DNA of 64,000 bases, from positions 496,001-560,000 of the forward strand of contig JAHLEZ010000029.1 in assembly GCA_020726505.1 (NCBI GenBank), read 5' to 3'. The notes below the pieces were generated by a model that was not told the DNA's origin, did not search any database, and saw only the letters and a program-made list of their open reading frames with translations. Shown piece by piece: positions 32,013 through 43,057 of this stretch; positions within the stretch are counted from its first letter, which is position 1, and the number at the start of each line of letters is the position of its first letter. This DNA comes from Leptodontidium sp. MPI-SDFR-AT-0119. Its lineage: Eukaryota; Ascomycota; Leotiomycetes; Helotiales; Leptodontidiaceae. The translations under genes and the position numbers were made by a program.

Positions 32013-33656
32013 TTAATCTGGCAACTCTGGCGCATCGTCCTTGGGGCCATAGCCAAAAAACCTCAGTGCTACCCCGTAGAGATATGCTAAGTCCAGTGCT
32101 CGTGAGATGGCAAAAACTATCAGCCATCCTCTAACACCATCCAAGTTAGGTGGTACCTATCGCAATCCACATTAGTACAACCAGTAGAATTATCCAATTG
32201 ACGAGACTCACAAGCTCTCCCGAGCCACCACTGGCTCGGACCCAAGAAAACGCTCGTGGGGTCATCTTCTTTTCAAACGTCTTCACTGCGACTGCATAGT
32301 CCTGCTCAAGGAGTGTCCCTTCTTTAGACTTTCGAGCAAGATCTACTATGAGCGGAAGAGCGTCCACGTTGTCTCGCATAGCTTGATTGCCGCCCATGCC
32401 ACTGTATTCATTCATTATTAGCAAAAACAGGGGGATAAAGAGAGCTGGTTAGTGCTGCTGAACTTACCGACCGGGAAGCATGGCATGATATGCGTCACCA
32501 ATCATCCAAACATGATCGTTCCCCAGATTCAAATTGTCTGGATTCTTAATTTTTTGACGCCATCCCCGAGGAGGTTCCGTACTCGTGCGCGGTTGAAATG
32601 CAGTAATAGAGTCGTCGCTAATAGTCCGCAGCATGTCGCGGCTTGATTGTCAACTCAGATGTCATCTTCTGTCAGTATATACGCTTACAATCGAGGATCC
32701 CAATTTTTGATTCTGTCAATACAGAACTCAAGCTTGCTTTCAATATTTTTAGCGTCCCCTCCAGGAACCATCTCGATGGGAACGCTGAGACTCCAAAAGA
32801 TCGACGCGATTTCCGCATCATATTCCAGACCACTCGCGTCCTTTTTTGAAGAGACTTTGTTATATCCGTCTGGCAGGTATGCTTTCTTCGTAGTCAGTAC
32901 ATGGTCTCACGTAATGGAAATGACAAACCAGAGATGAATAGCATCATGCCATCTTTGAACGCGCCGACTGGAGCTTTCCTGATCTCTGGACTGAGACTGA
33001 GTAGCTTGGAAGGCGGAAGATTGCCTTTAGCCAGGAAGTTCCAACAACCTCTCAGCTGGACGATATTGTTGAGTCCGATCTGTCTGTTGATCTGTTCAAT
33101 ATGTTAAGTTGGCGGTTTTCAACAACTTGGGAAAGTAACACACCTTTGATCTCGAACCTTCAGCGGAAATGAGTAAGTCACATTCATCGCTGGTGCCATC
33201 GTCGAAGAATGCTCTCGTTTTCGTGCCGGATGGTCTTAGGAAAGTGGTATAGTGCGTAAAACGTTTTCCGTACTTTAGCCTGCCAGCTGCAGCCACAGGC
33301 TTCGCCAAGAAGTTGAGAAGGAGAATACGGTTGATAGGAGATGACTTCGTGTAGGCCGGAAATTTTGTCAGATCTAACAGCGGATTCATGTGAATGTCGT
33401 ACGTAATTGGAGCCGACGAGACAATGCCCCCGGAGCGACCGAAGAGCGGGTACAGTTCTCCAAGTTGTTTGTCTGTCATGCACTCCTTGAAGCCTTCCAA
33501 TGCAGGCGCTCCCAGGCGGATTTGATAGCCTTCCCTTTTTGCATCTTCGAGGTCAGATTCGTAGAGAGTAAAGCCAATGCCATTTTGAAGGAGACCATTT
33601 CCCAGTAGACAGCCAGAAAGGCCGCCTCCTATGATGATCACCTTGAAGGTGCTCAT
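32013..33656 (-). CDS. FAD-dependent monooxygenase with C-terminal membrane segment
   Basis: Six exons, complement(join(32013..32116,32157..32401,32468..32641,32689..32881,32929..33091,33144..33656)), give 463 aa. The N-terminus is VIIIGGGLSGCLLGNGLLQNG (GxGxxG). The usual DG motif appears as LLISAEGSRSK, with Glu for Asp. The GD motif is MIGDAYHAMLPGRGMGGNQA. Residues about 410-430 (ELVSLVNWIILLVVLMWIAI) form a hydrophobic helix followed by a short tail ending DDAPELPD, so the enzyme may be membrane-associated. It belongs with UbiH/salicylate-hydroxylase/epoxidase-type fungal monooxygenases. The five introns are 40-66 nt; the 40-nt last one is short, but its splice restores an uninterrupted C-terminus. 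It is divergent from the aldo-keto reductase. Confidence 0.8.
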
Positions 33657-34269
33657 TTTGAGATACGAGTTTGCTGCTGCTGCGAGGAGACAAGAAGGGG
33701 GAAGAACTGTTGAAAGGCGACCATTAAGTTATTACTATTAGATACATTGATTGATACATTACGAAACGCTACACAAGGGTCGGTTGTGTGGGGGAAGGGG
33801 TACGTAAGTTGTTACGAAGTATACAGCGATCGGGTCGGGTGGAATAAATTCCGAGGCGTCTTGGCCTTCACCTGCACGTGGTCTAGAGTGAATGGCACGC
33901 CGAACATACCTGCTGCGGAGGAGGATAGCAAAGTGCGAATATGCCTTGGGCTGGAGGGAAAAAGACACCCGAAATTTTATAAGCAACAGATATTGATTCC
34001 CGGTCTCAGCCAAAGTCGAAATCAAATCGTCTTCTCATACCTGCTCTTCCATCCATTAGGGATGCCGGACTCTCACCCCCACCCCCACCCCCACATTCCC
34101 CCAGACCCCAAAGCCAAGAATCACCCAAGACTATGCATATAGGATAACATGCACACACAAGGAGAGAGTGTGAATCAATCATTCTGTTCGTCTGAAACTT
34201 TGAGTTTTCAAATCTAAGTCGAAAGTCCCGTCAAGACAAAACACATCATCAAACGAATAGCTCTTCACC
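33657..34269. promoter_or_regulatory. divergent promoter with C-rich microsatellite
   Basis: A 613-bp region between the monooxygenase (minus) and aldo-keto reductase (plus). It contains a repeated ACCCCC tract at 34074-34093 followed by more C runs to about 34108. An AAAACACATCATCA leader precedes the reductase ATG. No operator is assigned. Confidence 0.4.
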
Positions 34270-35426
34270 ATGCCTTTCCAAGCACCCGCCTGCCCACCAT
34301 CCCTTCAGCGGTCGAGAGACCAGACGAAGGTAGCCTACAAGCAACTTGGAAACAGTGGCCTCCGTATATCCGTTCCGATTTTAGGCACTATGGCCTTTGG
34401 GATTAAGACCTTGGGGCTGCCCTGGCTGGTGGATGACGAAAAAAGCATTCTCGAATTGCTGAAGGGTGCATATGAGCGAGGCCTCAATACATGGGACATG
34501 GCCAACGTATATTCTTCAGGCTGGAATGAAGAGATTGTAGGGCGTGCCATCAGAGAACTGAAGATCCCACGGCAAAAACTTGTCTTGATGACCAAAATCG
34601 GAATGTATGTTCCAGACGACCCAAACGCCAACTCACACATGTATCCCTGGATGGCAGAGACTATAGATTATGTGAACCAAGGTGGGCTGTCGCGGACAGC
34701 TATCTTCAATGCGGTGGACAAGTGCCTAGAACGGCTGCAGGTTGACTATATTGATTTACTTCAAGTGCATCGATATGATCCAAGTGTACAACCTGAAGAG
34801 ACGATGAAAGCACTACACGACCTTACCCAACTGGGGAAAGTGCGGTATATTGGGGCATGCAGCATGTGGACGTATCAATTCCAGCGGATGCAGGACATTG
34901 CGCAACAACACGGCTGGACTAAGTTTATCTCCATGCAAGATCAATACTCGCTATGTGTAAGACTCCCTGACATTACACCCTCCACATAAATCATGGACAA
35001 TTCTAACAATTGAAAATTTCATAGTATCGAGAGGAGGAACGCGAAATGATCAAGTATTGCAAAGAAACAGGCGTCGGTATCATCCCCTGGTCGCCCTTGT
35101 ACCGAGGTCTTCTGGCTCGCCCCCTAGATGCGCCTCCTACAACTCGAAGCGAGGCGCTTAAGTCTCATCCTGTGTTCAAGTACATGATTGGCTCCGACGG
35201 GAAAATCATCAAGCGGGTCGAGGACGTTGCGAAGCTGCGAGGATGGAAGATGAGCCAAGTGGCTCTTGTATGGCTCCTCCAGAAGGGGGCGATTCCGATT
35301 GTTGGTATGTCGAGCCTGGAGAGGATTGACGATGCAATTGCTATCAAGGGAATGCAACTCACGGAGGACGAGATGAAGTATCTTGAGGAGGAGTACCAGG
35401 CCAAAGAGATTTCAGGGCATCATTGA
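34270..35426 (+). CDS. aldo-keto reductase
   Basis: Two exons, join(34270..34956,35025..35426), give 362 aa, with a GTAAGA donor and CATAG acceptor. The (alpha/beta)8 AKR fold is shown by the catalytic tetrad in order: Asp in TWDMANVYSSG, Tyr in the same segment, Lys in LVLMTKIGM and His in LLQVHRYD. The cofactor segment is GIIPWSPLYRGLLARP, followed by QVALVWLLQKGAIPIVGMSS. It resembles the fungal voltage-channel-beta-like/NorA-type AKRs that reduce aldehydes with NADPH. It may detoxify or convert an aldehyde made by ring or side-chain cleavage. Complete. Confidence 0.9.
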
Positions 35427-35922
35427 TCACTCTACACATCTGCGGAATAAAACATACAGGGAGGGGAAAGAAGAGAATGTAGACAATCTGCAACAATGTC
35501 GTGTAATTGTAGAAGATACACCATCTTCCCAAACGGAAGATCACACTTTTCATTGCATTGTCATCATCGATGTATATTTTGAATGTGTGAAATCGCAAAT
35601 AGCGAGTGATCCCCTCATTATTGTTCACCAGAGAGCACTGTTTTCCGTGAAAAATACGGGGCGAAGTCCCGTTGTCATGATGTACTGTTGCCCCGGAAAA
35701 GTAATCAGAGGAGTGTCGGGTGCAATGAACTCTGCAATTGTGGCCCGGTGGGGGCAATTGCTATTTGGCATACAATCAAAATGACATCACGAAGGCTTTC
35801 TATTTGAACGACAATTTGACGAGAATTACAGATCGGAATTAAAGGCTCCAAAAGCGGCAAAATCAATAACCATCACAACTTTTCATTTCACTTTCTCTCT
35901 CTCTCAAGCACTTCCTCTCGCT
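35427..35922. promoter_or_regulatory. intergenic, promoter of FAH-family gene with CT tract
   Basis: No gene is supported. A pyrimidine tract at 35883-35911 (TTTCACTTTCTCTCTCTCTC and on) directly precedes the ATG at 35923, typical of a strongly used fungal core promoter. Confidence 0.45.
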
Positions 35923-36921
35923 ATGCCTGTTGCGTGGAACAGATTGATTAGATTCGTCTCTACAGATGGTAGGACGCTCCGAGGAGAGCCTATCTTGCCA
36001 TCCGACGAATTTGACCTAGGGTTTACTTCTGAGAGTACAATGCTACGGGCAAGAGCGATTTCCGGAAGAGATATATTCGATGAATCGGGTGAAACGACAG
36101 TCACGAACGAAATAGCAACAGTAAAGCAGCTCTTGGGGCCACTTACTGTCGAGGATATTGATGTTATTCGTTGTGTTGGTCTCAATTACACAAACCATAG
36201 TCCGTCTCTCACTCTCCCACTCAGAATGTTGCGTGACAGGCTACAAAAAACTGACATTGGGCTTTGAAGTACATGAAACCGGACGACCGAAACCGCCCTA
36301 TCCATTCATTTTCATCAAAGCAAGCACAGCCCTTCAAGATCATGGCGCAGATGTGGTGATTCCAAAAATTGCTCAGGGTGGGATGCCGGACTACGAGGGC
36401 GAACTTGTCTTGGTGATTGGAAAGGATGGAAAGGATATCCCAATGGAAAGGGCTCTCGATTACGTTGCAGCGTACACCTGTGGCAATGATGTTTCTGCCC
36501 GGACTCTCCAGCGAGCGGTGCCTCAGTGGGCATTTTCGAAGGGATTTGACACGTTCTGCCCACTTGGACCATGTCTGATCCGAGCAGACCTTGTAAAAGA
36601 TCCCAAAGACCTGAAATTGACCACAAAGATCAATGGTGAGGTGAGACAGGAGGAAATGGTCGCGGATCTGGTGTTTGACTGCTCATATCTTGTTTCTTAC
36701 CTCTCATCTGGCACAACCCTCCGAAAGGGGTCCGTCATTATGACCGGAACACCCAGTGGTAAGACACTCTCCGGCATGTCACATTCTCAAAACCACAGCT
36801 GACAATGAGGAAAGGAGTCGGCCTTGGGTTTAATCCACCTCGGTCCTTAACAGCAGGGACCGCGATGGAAGTATCGATCAGTAAAATTGGAACTCTGCGA
36901 AATACGGTCACTTTCGAGTAA
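35923..36921 (+). CDS. fumarylacetoacetate hydrolase-family protein
   Basis: Three exons, join(35923..36199,36270..36758,36815..36921), give 290 aa. The first intron starts GTCCGT, a weak donor, but its splice rebuilds NYTNHIHETGRPKPPYP, the family's usual run. Metal ligands are visible: the Glu pair in PDYEGELVLVIG and the Asp in CGNDVSARTLQ. Further family marks are FDTFCPLGPCL and IMTGTPSGVGLGF. The length fits the single-domain FAH/HpcE group (hydrolases, isomerases, decarboxylases and hydratases of meta-cleavage products). In this cluster it is the natural enzyme for the ring-opened product of the extradiol dioxygenase. It converges on the FMN reductase with a 92-bp gap. Confidence 0.88.
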
Positions 36922-37013
36922 AGTTTGCCAGACAAAGTATGGACAAGCAGATGTATTGGAAAGAGCACGGATGCACCCTCTAGATTCGCTAATGTACTGA
37001 AGAAATGATTCTC

Positions 37014-38012
37014 TCAACCTGACATTTGTAGTACCACCTTAGGCTCAGAGGTCAGGCCAGGAGGTGTTGACATGATTTTCGATCCCCAATCCAAGAGTTC
37101 TTTGGCCTTCTCCTGAACCTTCGGCATTTGAGGCATGAGCTTAGCTGCAACTTCCTTGATCTCGAGCCCGTGTTTGACCAAAGCTTCCATTTTGAAGATG
37201 GAGTCCCTCAAACCTTCCGGCTCGAAGTTCAAGCTAACTTCACCATCAATCATACTCAGAGTGCCCTTTGCAGCACAAGTCGAGCATTCTATCTCGTTTC
37301 GTCCCAACAGTGTAATGGTGTTCAAGTGACAGACGGGGCAGTATCCCAGTGCACCTACGTAGGCTCTCTCTTCCACGGGCTTGAGGGCTTGCGTTACGAG
37401 ATTTCTGCCCAGATCTGCTGCCCGAGTTAAGGCCGCCTCGTTCAGGACCACACATCCTGGCAGCCCGGCACCATATACTTGAATTTGATCCACGACCTTC
37501 ATTGCCATTGGAAAGGTTAGCTGGTTGAGCGTCGGCAGTCCAAAAGTGGTCCAATCGGCCGACAGCGCTCCTCCAACCGACACCAATGCTGCAACCTTGG
37601 GCTTGAAAATACGATGGTCAACCATCTGCCCCTTTCCCATTTTGACCATCTCTGTGGCGACTGAAATATCCTGAAATGGGCCCAGCGTATTGTCGGCAAA
37701 CCACTTCAAGAGGCCCGCGCTGGCACGATTCAAGACCGGCGCGCCAAGCAGAATTGCGTCCGCGTCCATGATGAGGTCCAAAATGTAGGGCCGGTCGTCT
37801 GGGGAGTGGTCATTATGAGCTGCCGACTTTTCCTTCGCGAAAGGATGCTCAAACTGCCCCGCGATGAGTTTACGGCCAATTCTAATATCCTCGAGGCGGA
37901 CAAATTGAATAGAGGCATCTGGGAGCTGTGCTTGCGCAGCTTGCAGAGCCGAAAGCATAACGAGCTCGGTGTTGCCCTTTGCTGAACCGGCGGAAATTCC
38001 AAGAATCTTCAT
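37014..38012 (-). CDS. NAD(P)H-dependent FMN reductase with Cys4 zinc ribbon
   Basis: An intronless 332-aa protein from the ATG at 38012 (MKILGISAGSAKGNTELVML). The frame is open to 38120, but the flavodoxin-like fold starts here. Phosphate-binding GSAKGN and the DADAILLGAPVLNRASAGLL segment identify the FMN_red/iron-sulphur flavoprotein group. After residue 240 comes an unusual Cys4 motif, CPVC (15 residues) CSTC, like a rubredoxin or zinc-ribbon knuckle, then a helical tail. It may supply reduced flavin or reduce a quinone or nitro intermediate; the ribbon could bind zinc or iron. It is convergent with the FAH-family gene and divergent from the metallo-beta-lactamase gene. Confidence 0.8.
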   Translation of the reverse strand: MKILGISAGSAKGNTELVMLSALQAAQAQLPDASIQFVRLEDIRIGRKLIAGQFEHPFAKEKSAAHNDHSPDDRPYILDLIMDADAILLGAPVLNRASAGLLKWFADNTLGPFQDISVATEMVKMGKGQMVDHRIFKPKVAALVSVGGALSADWTTFGLPTLNQLTFPMAMKVVDQIQVYGAGLPGCVVLNEAALTRAADLGRNLVTQALKPVEERAYVGALGYCPVCHLNTITLLGRNEIECSTCAAKGTLSMIDGEVSLNFEPEGLRDSIFKMEALVKHGLEIKEVAAKLMPQMPKVQEKAKELLDWGSKIMSTPPGLTSEPKVVLQMSG

Positions 38013-38672
38013 GGTGGGCAGAGATGAGCGGGAAATGCCTTGTGTGATGATGGATGCAAAATGAGTTCCTAATTGCCCTCTATATTGCAAAGTTAGACCC
38101 TGACGAGATGTACGGATCAAGGTGTTGCTTACCAGCTAGCCCACGACCTAACTAACATTCATGTAGATGTAAGCAAGCAGTCCCTGCCTCGGAGTTTTAG
38201 TGTGTATATACGAATCTCAGGAGTTGTGGCCGAGGGAGTTTTGGCATGGATTGTGCCGAGTGGGGTTTCGGAGATTGATACTCATATTCCGCGAGGTGAG
38301 AAGGTGAGAAGACAGCAGCTATCACGAGGATTCGGTGGTGTTTTTCCCGAAGCCGCTGAGAATCTCTGCCGGGTACGTAACTAGTTGCGCGCACCGGGTA
38401 TATCTGTTCCCCGAGCATCGGGTATGTGGTGTTGCTGCGGCAACAATGCGGTGCTGGGTTTGTGGAGGCGAAACCTTGGCCGACCTGCCCGGTCTTACAA
38501 TAATAGATAGACTGGAGGCTGACAGCGGGGTCTGGCGAATAGCGTATGGCCAACAAGAGTCTTTTTGTGGTTCTTCTTTTATGCTACATTATCAGATAAC
38601 ATACGCGCTTCAACTCATACTTGTCCTGTCCTCTGACAATAGCAATTTGCGGATCTAGAGCAGCACGCAACA
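38013..38672. promoter_or_regulatory. divergent promoter of FMN reductase and MBL hydrolase
   Basis: A 660-bp gap with no gene. The sequence is GC-balanced with short frames only. It separates two divergently transcribed cluster genes. Confidence 0.4.
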
Positions 38673-39864
38673 ATGGCGGATCAAAAGCCAACTTTGGAGT
38701 GGTTCGGTATGAATGATTAATTCTCTTCCAGGAAAGACCAAAACTGATTCAGATGTCTAGGTGCTACCACCTTCCGTCTCAAGGCTAAGGGTATGACTGT
38801 CTTCTTGGACTCTTGGCTTGAACGGCCGGCGCCTTTGAAGTCATATTTGACCATTGGCCAAGTCACCGAATGTGATTATATCCTCATCAGCCATGCTCAT
38901 TTTGACCAGTGAGTCTAGCTAAACCCGCCATGTTCCACCTGAGTACACGCTGACTTTGCCATAAAGCCTCCCTGGAGCCGATCGCCTGGCAAAAAACACA
39001 GGTGCTATCATTATTGGCAATGGCGAGGCCATTGCCGTGATGCGGAAGGCAGGAGTGCCCGACGCACAATTGGTTGCCGTGGCGGGCGGAGAAAGAATCC
39101 CGCTCTTCACCAAAGCCCAGCGTGATGAAGCAGTCCAAATGGCAGCGGCGGCTGACGCTTCTGCGGTGTCTGCTGGTCCTCGTCACGGCCCGCCCAAGGG
39201 CACCAGAGGCCCTCCCGTTCCTGATGAGAAGTTGGCAAAATTAGTCATTCACGCATGGCCATCGCTGCACTGTTTGGGCCTTCCTGTTCCTCATGCAGAC
39301 ATCCCACAGACGATTGATACAGCAACTGTATACACAGGAGCGCTTAGTACCTACTCTTGCACACTCGACTTGACTCGAGCTCTCACCTATGGCTTTGGAA
39401 ATCTGATTAAGGCCTCAGAGCATCCGCCGTGGCTAAGCGATGAGATGAAGGTCTTCATTGCCTACATGAAAGATCGGGAGACGAACCAGTACTCTTTCTA
39501 CGATGGTGGCCAGATAATGTACAACATCCTTATCGATGACCAGACGCTGCTATGGAATGGCCACTTGGGCGCATACGAGGGCATCCTGCGGAACATACAA
39601 CCGCGCCCAAATGTTGCAGTTCTGGGCATTGCAGGCCGGGGAAATCTCAACGGCCGTCCCTTCGACGGCTCTGCCGCCGAATTTGCAGTCCAAGAGGTTA
39701 AGTGGCTAGGAGAACCATCCAAACTTGTCTGGTGCCTACACGACGAGGGTGCCATCAACCCCAAATTTATCAAGACGGACGCAGCTACGAAGCTTGTAGA
39801 GAAGGAGACCAAAACGAAAGTGATTGCGCTGGAGCATAACACAGTGTGGAATATCTTCAATTAG
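38673..39864 (+). CDS. metallo-beta-lactamase-fold hydrolase
   Basis: Three exons, join(38673..38706,38761..38908,38967..39864), give 359 aa. The tiny first exon encodes MADQKPTLEWF. The MBL signature HxHxDH is split by intron 2 and restored by splicing: SHAHFDHLPGADRLA. A downstream acidic/His region (LLWNGHLGAYEGIL; WCLHDEGAINPKF; ALEHNTVWNIFN) supplies the remaining metal ligands, as in the UlaG/lactonase-like MBL group. A loop rich in Ala/Gly/Pro (residues about 110-140) is unusual. It would hydrolyse a lactone, ester or phosphodiester; a lactone formed after ring cleavage is a reasonable guess. Introns of 54 and 58 nt have GTATGA and GTGAGT donors. Confidence 0.85.
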
Positions 39865-40585
39865 AGAATCTCCTCAATAGATAATTTGTCACTTGTAAAT
39901 CGTAGTCTCATTCTTCTGCGAGCATTTGAATGGTGTAGAGCCACCTTTATTTCATTTTCCATTGAATACAGTCTTTTGAACAAATTAGAGTTGTAGGTGT
40001 GCAGAAAGACCAACCCGCTCCATATCCACCCATTGAAGAGTAATGATATCTATATCGTACATCGAGAAGGTTTACTCTTAATTTATCGAAACTTTCGTGC
40101 AAAGCAAATTGACAATGGGCATCTGGCTGAGAGTTGAGCCCTGGCTATTATGACAACGATCAATATATTGCAGGCGGCCTTAGGCCCTGTAGAGCCGAGC
40201 TAGCTCAGCTTTACAGGGCACTCTACAGGGACTCGTCACTGTATTTTGCCTCTGTAGGTCAGCGACGCCGACGCTACAGGGGCTTGGCACAGGGCCTACG
40301 GCCCTATATATTCAGCGTACTTCGCACTGTAGCTAGGCAGTCAATTCAAGTTGTATCCCCTGAAGCTATAGCCTAAAACCAACACAATAGATGAATGCAA
40401 AACAGATGGAAACAATATTATTGATATTCATTGTATGGAGGCCGAAGTCAACGAGAACGCCAAAATCATGATGAATATAATATTTTCTAGACAGTACATC
40501 TTTCAATGGAAAACCCTACAGGATTGAATAACGCTCGAGGACCCCTAGGGCAAGCCACATTGTGTGCTGGGAAAGTCTTGAATAT
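39865..40585. other. intergenic with small inverted-repeat element
   Basis: This gap between two tail-to-tail genes is AT-rich apart from the GC-rich insertion at 40170-40305. No gene is supported. Confidence 0.5.
40170..40305. mobile_element. small TIR element (MITE-like)
   Basis: A GC-rich 136-bp island in AT-rich DNA. GGCCTTAGGCCCTGT (about 40176-40190) is answered by an inverted GGCCGTAGGCCCTGT (about 40304-40290), 14 of 15 matching. The same heptamer ATATATT lies immediately outside on both sides (40163-40169 and 40306-40312), a likely target duplication. Internal sub-repeats (CTACAGGG) occur. There is no coding capacity. It could instead be a hairpin-forming structural RNA locus. Confidence 0.5.
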
Positions 40586-42585
40586 TCAGATCGCAACATC
40601 CTTCTCTGGTATCAGTGGAACTAGAAGATGACTGTCATACTCGCCCCCGGTGTGAATCGCAATCTTGCTACCCTCTGCATTCAACGTCGGCGCAGGTGGC
40701 AGCATGGCCATACCCTCCGGCCGCAAATTGAAGCCTGCGATGCTCAGTTGCAACTTCTCGCCAGCTTCCCAGATCATCCCAAGTGGCCAGAGCTCAACCA
40801 ATACCGGCACTATCTCTCCATGGGCCATCGGCTGGTAATTTGAATGGGTGTATCGTGGCCAGTGAGGAGTGGTGAGCCTGTCGTTCAGCTCGCGATGAGA
40901 CACACGCAGGCGACCCGTCGTTCCTTCGGCATACCACAACCCATCAATGCTGGGGTCTTTCTCCTTATGCTTTCGATACAATTCGGCCCGGTCTTTCTCG
41001 GGGTCGGGAGACAGGTAACCGACGTCAAAGCAACAAGACTCGAGGAGTTCATTCGTAACACTCAGCTTGGACGTTTTACAGAATATGTCGATATCTTCCG
41101 CTCCTGTCGGCGAAGAGACGAAGAGCTTCAGAGCGAAGAAGCCGGTTAACTCAGTCCTTTTAGAAAACGTGTGTGTGAAGGTTGCAATCTCGTTTTTGGC
41201 GTCGAAAGTCTGGACGCCGAGCTTCTCGGGCGACACCTCACCGAAAGAGAGCGAGTTTGAGTTGGCGTCGAGGCACATTTTAATCGATTGCTGGGTTGAG
41301 AGAGGAAATGAGGTATCAGGTCGGTTCACGATGTCTTTGTGACCTGGATTGAGGATTGATAATCGGACAGTCGGGGTAAACTCCCAGCCATTTGCCTCGT
41401 CCTTCATATAGTAGTCGTAAAACTTGCGGTAGTCCTCGACATTCTGAGGGTAATAGATGTCTATTGGGTCAGCTAATCACCTTGACTAAGCTCTGCCTCG
41501 GATATTCAGCACTCACCTGGCCACTCGTTACTGTTGTGAACCCTCAGCCACTTGCCCCTTGACAAAGTAGCTTCGATGAAGCCTCTAAAGGTTCCTCGAG
41601 TATGCAGAAAATTGGTCCAGCTGGCAGTGACGTACATTGGCACTGTTATTTTGTCCACCTTTGCTTTTCGTTGCTCGTAGTATTCGTTCCACATCGTATG
41701 CTCGCGAGACACAGCGCCAACGTCTTCGATTAGTTGATTTCCAGCGCATGCCTTTTTCATTGGGATAGCTTGAAATCCGGGATCCGGAATCCCTCCCCGG
41801 TTGGTGGTGTCATTGTACATATCATTCCATCCTTCGTAAGGAGCAATGCAAGTGAGATGTGGAGGATTTTCGGCAGCAATGAACCATTGAGACTGAGAAA
41901 GCCATGAATTTCCTGCAAATGAAACTCTAAGAAAGATCGTCACCAGTCAGAATTTGCTCGTGAAGCAAAGGGGCAATGCGAGAACGAGATTTGGTACCTT
42001 TGATTTGACCACTCCTGCTGCGCTACCCATTCAACTAAGTCGTAGCCGTCACGCCCCTCTTGCTCAGAATTCATCATCATATTTCCTTCCGATCGCCAGG
42101 TCCCCCGGATATCAGGATGGACCATGGCGTAGCTGAAATTATGAATTAGCCCAAGGTGAAAGGAAGCCTCTCAATCCACAGTCGACATACCCATGATTGC
42201 ACCAATATGCGGGATCCTGACCCTCGAAAACTTCCAGAGTACTGACTGACCGCTGTGGGATACCTCGTCGCCAGGGGGCTCGCGAAATGGCATTGCGAAG
42301 CAAACCGCCATTTTTTCCAAAGGGCGACCAAGAAATCAGTGTTGGACATTTGAAAGCTACTCCCTCCGGACGGAGAATGTCGACATAGATGGTAGTTCCG
42401 TCACGGAGCTTCACTGGCACATCTCGCTCCTTCAGAATGTCGCAAGGCAAGGCTAATGAGCCTTCTGAAAGCGTGGTTCCTCCCTTCAACACCTCTGTGC
42501 CTGGTTTGAAACCGGGGTAGAAGTGATTGTTCTCACACTTGTCCTGCGTGTCCGTGAACTTGATCTCGATGTCCCCGGCTTTCAT
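40586..42585 (-). CDS. CocE/NonD-family serine ester hydrolase (copy 2)
   Basis: Four exons, complement(join(40586..41460,41517..41926,41998..42132,42191..42585)), give 604 aa. The alpha/beta-hydrolase part has LKERDVPVKLRDGTTIYVDI, PAYWCNHGYAMVHPDIRGTW and the nucleophile motif FAGNSWLSQSQW. The C-terminal jelly-roll region has FALKLFVSSPTGAEDIDIF. It is a different subfamily from the hydrolase at 14723 (GNSWLS elbow rather than GISYYAG, longer N-terminus), so the two probably act on different ester or amide bonds rather than being a recent duplication. Introns of 55-71 nt have GTATGT, GTACCA and GTGAGT donors, all frame-consistent. No signal peptide is seen. It is divergent from the DUF3500 gene. 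Confidence 0.87.
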
Positions 42586-43057
42586 GACTGTCGATTGATA
42601 GAGAGGAATTAAACAAAAGTATTCTGCTGACTGTGCATCGTCAAGAAACTGTGCTCACATTGCAGCAAGTTGCAGTCTTATTCCTCGTCACTAGCTCTAA
42701 ATTCAGCAGCATCGGATTGCAAGCATGCACTGAAGCTGCCCTTGCCCGCTCTCTCCCCACAATTGGTGTTCGCCGTTTCCTTTGGAAAGTTGACGATCGT
42801 GCTCTTCCCCGGCCCCACGGAGCCGAAAACACAGAGCACCATCCGAGAGCATCGTGTTACCGAAGGCAAACGGCAGATGATTTCCTGCCTTGCAATTTAG
42901 GATCGAATACACACACATATCCGAGAGGGAGAGGAACCAGTCGGACTTTTAACACAGTAATAATCGGGCTCTCGAATACCACGCAAGTGAGCACCAGCAC
43001 CAGATTGATCGCCAAACATCCTCACCTCTACCATTTTCAACTATACTCGCAGCCCGC
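42586..43057. promoter_or_regulatory. divergent promoter region
   Basis: A 472-bp gap between the second ester hydrolase (minus) and the DUF3500 gene (plus). Frames here are short and overlapping on both strands and look non-coding. Confidence 0.4.

Noticed and set aside
33747..34142. 131-codon plus-strand frame in the divergent gap
   Set aside because: Low-complexity His/Pro end from the C-rich microsatellite, no family likeness, and it lies in a promoter region.
35383..35784. Frames of about 130 codons on both strands after the aldo-keto reductase
   Set aside because: They overlap each other antisense in a UTR/promoter gap and have no recognisable domain.
37014..38120. Longer start for the FMN reductase at 38120
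   Set aside because: The extra 36 residues precede the conserved flavodoxin-like first strand; they could be a targeting peptide but nothing requires them.
40176..40240. tRNA-like words (GAGCCGAGCTAGCTCAG) in the GC-rich island
   Set aside because: No acceptor stem, anticodon arm or B-box arrangement could be drawn; the inverted-repeat element explanation fits better.
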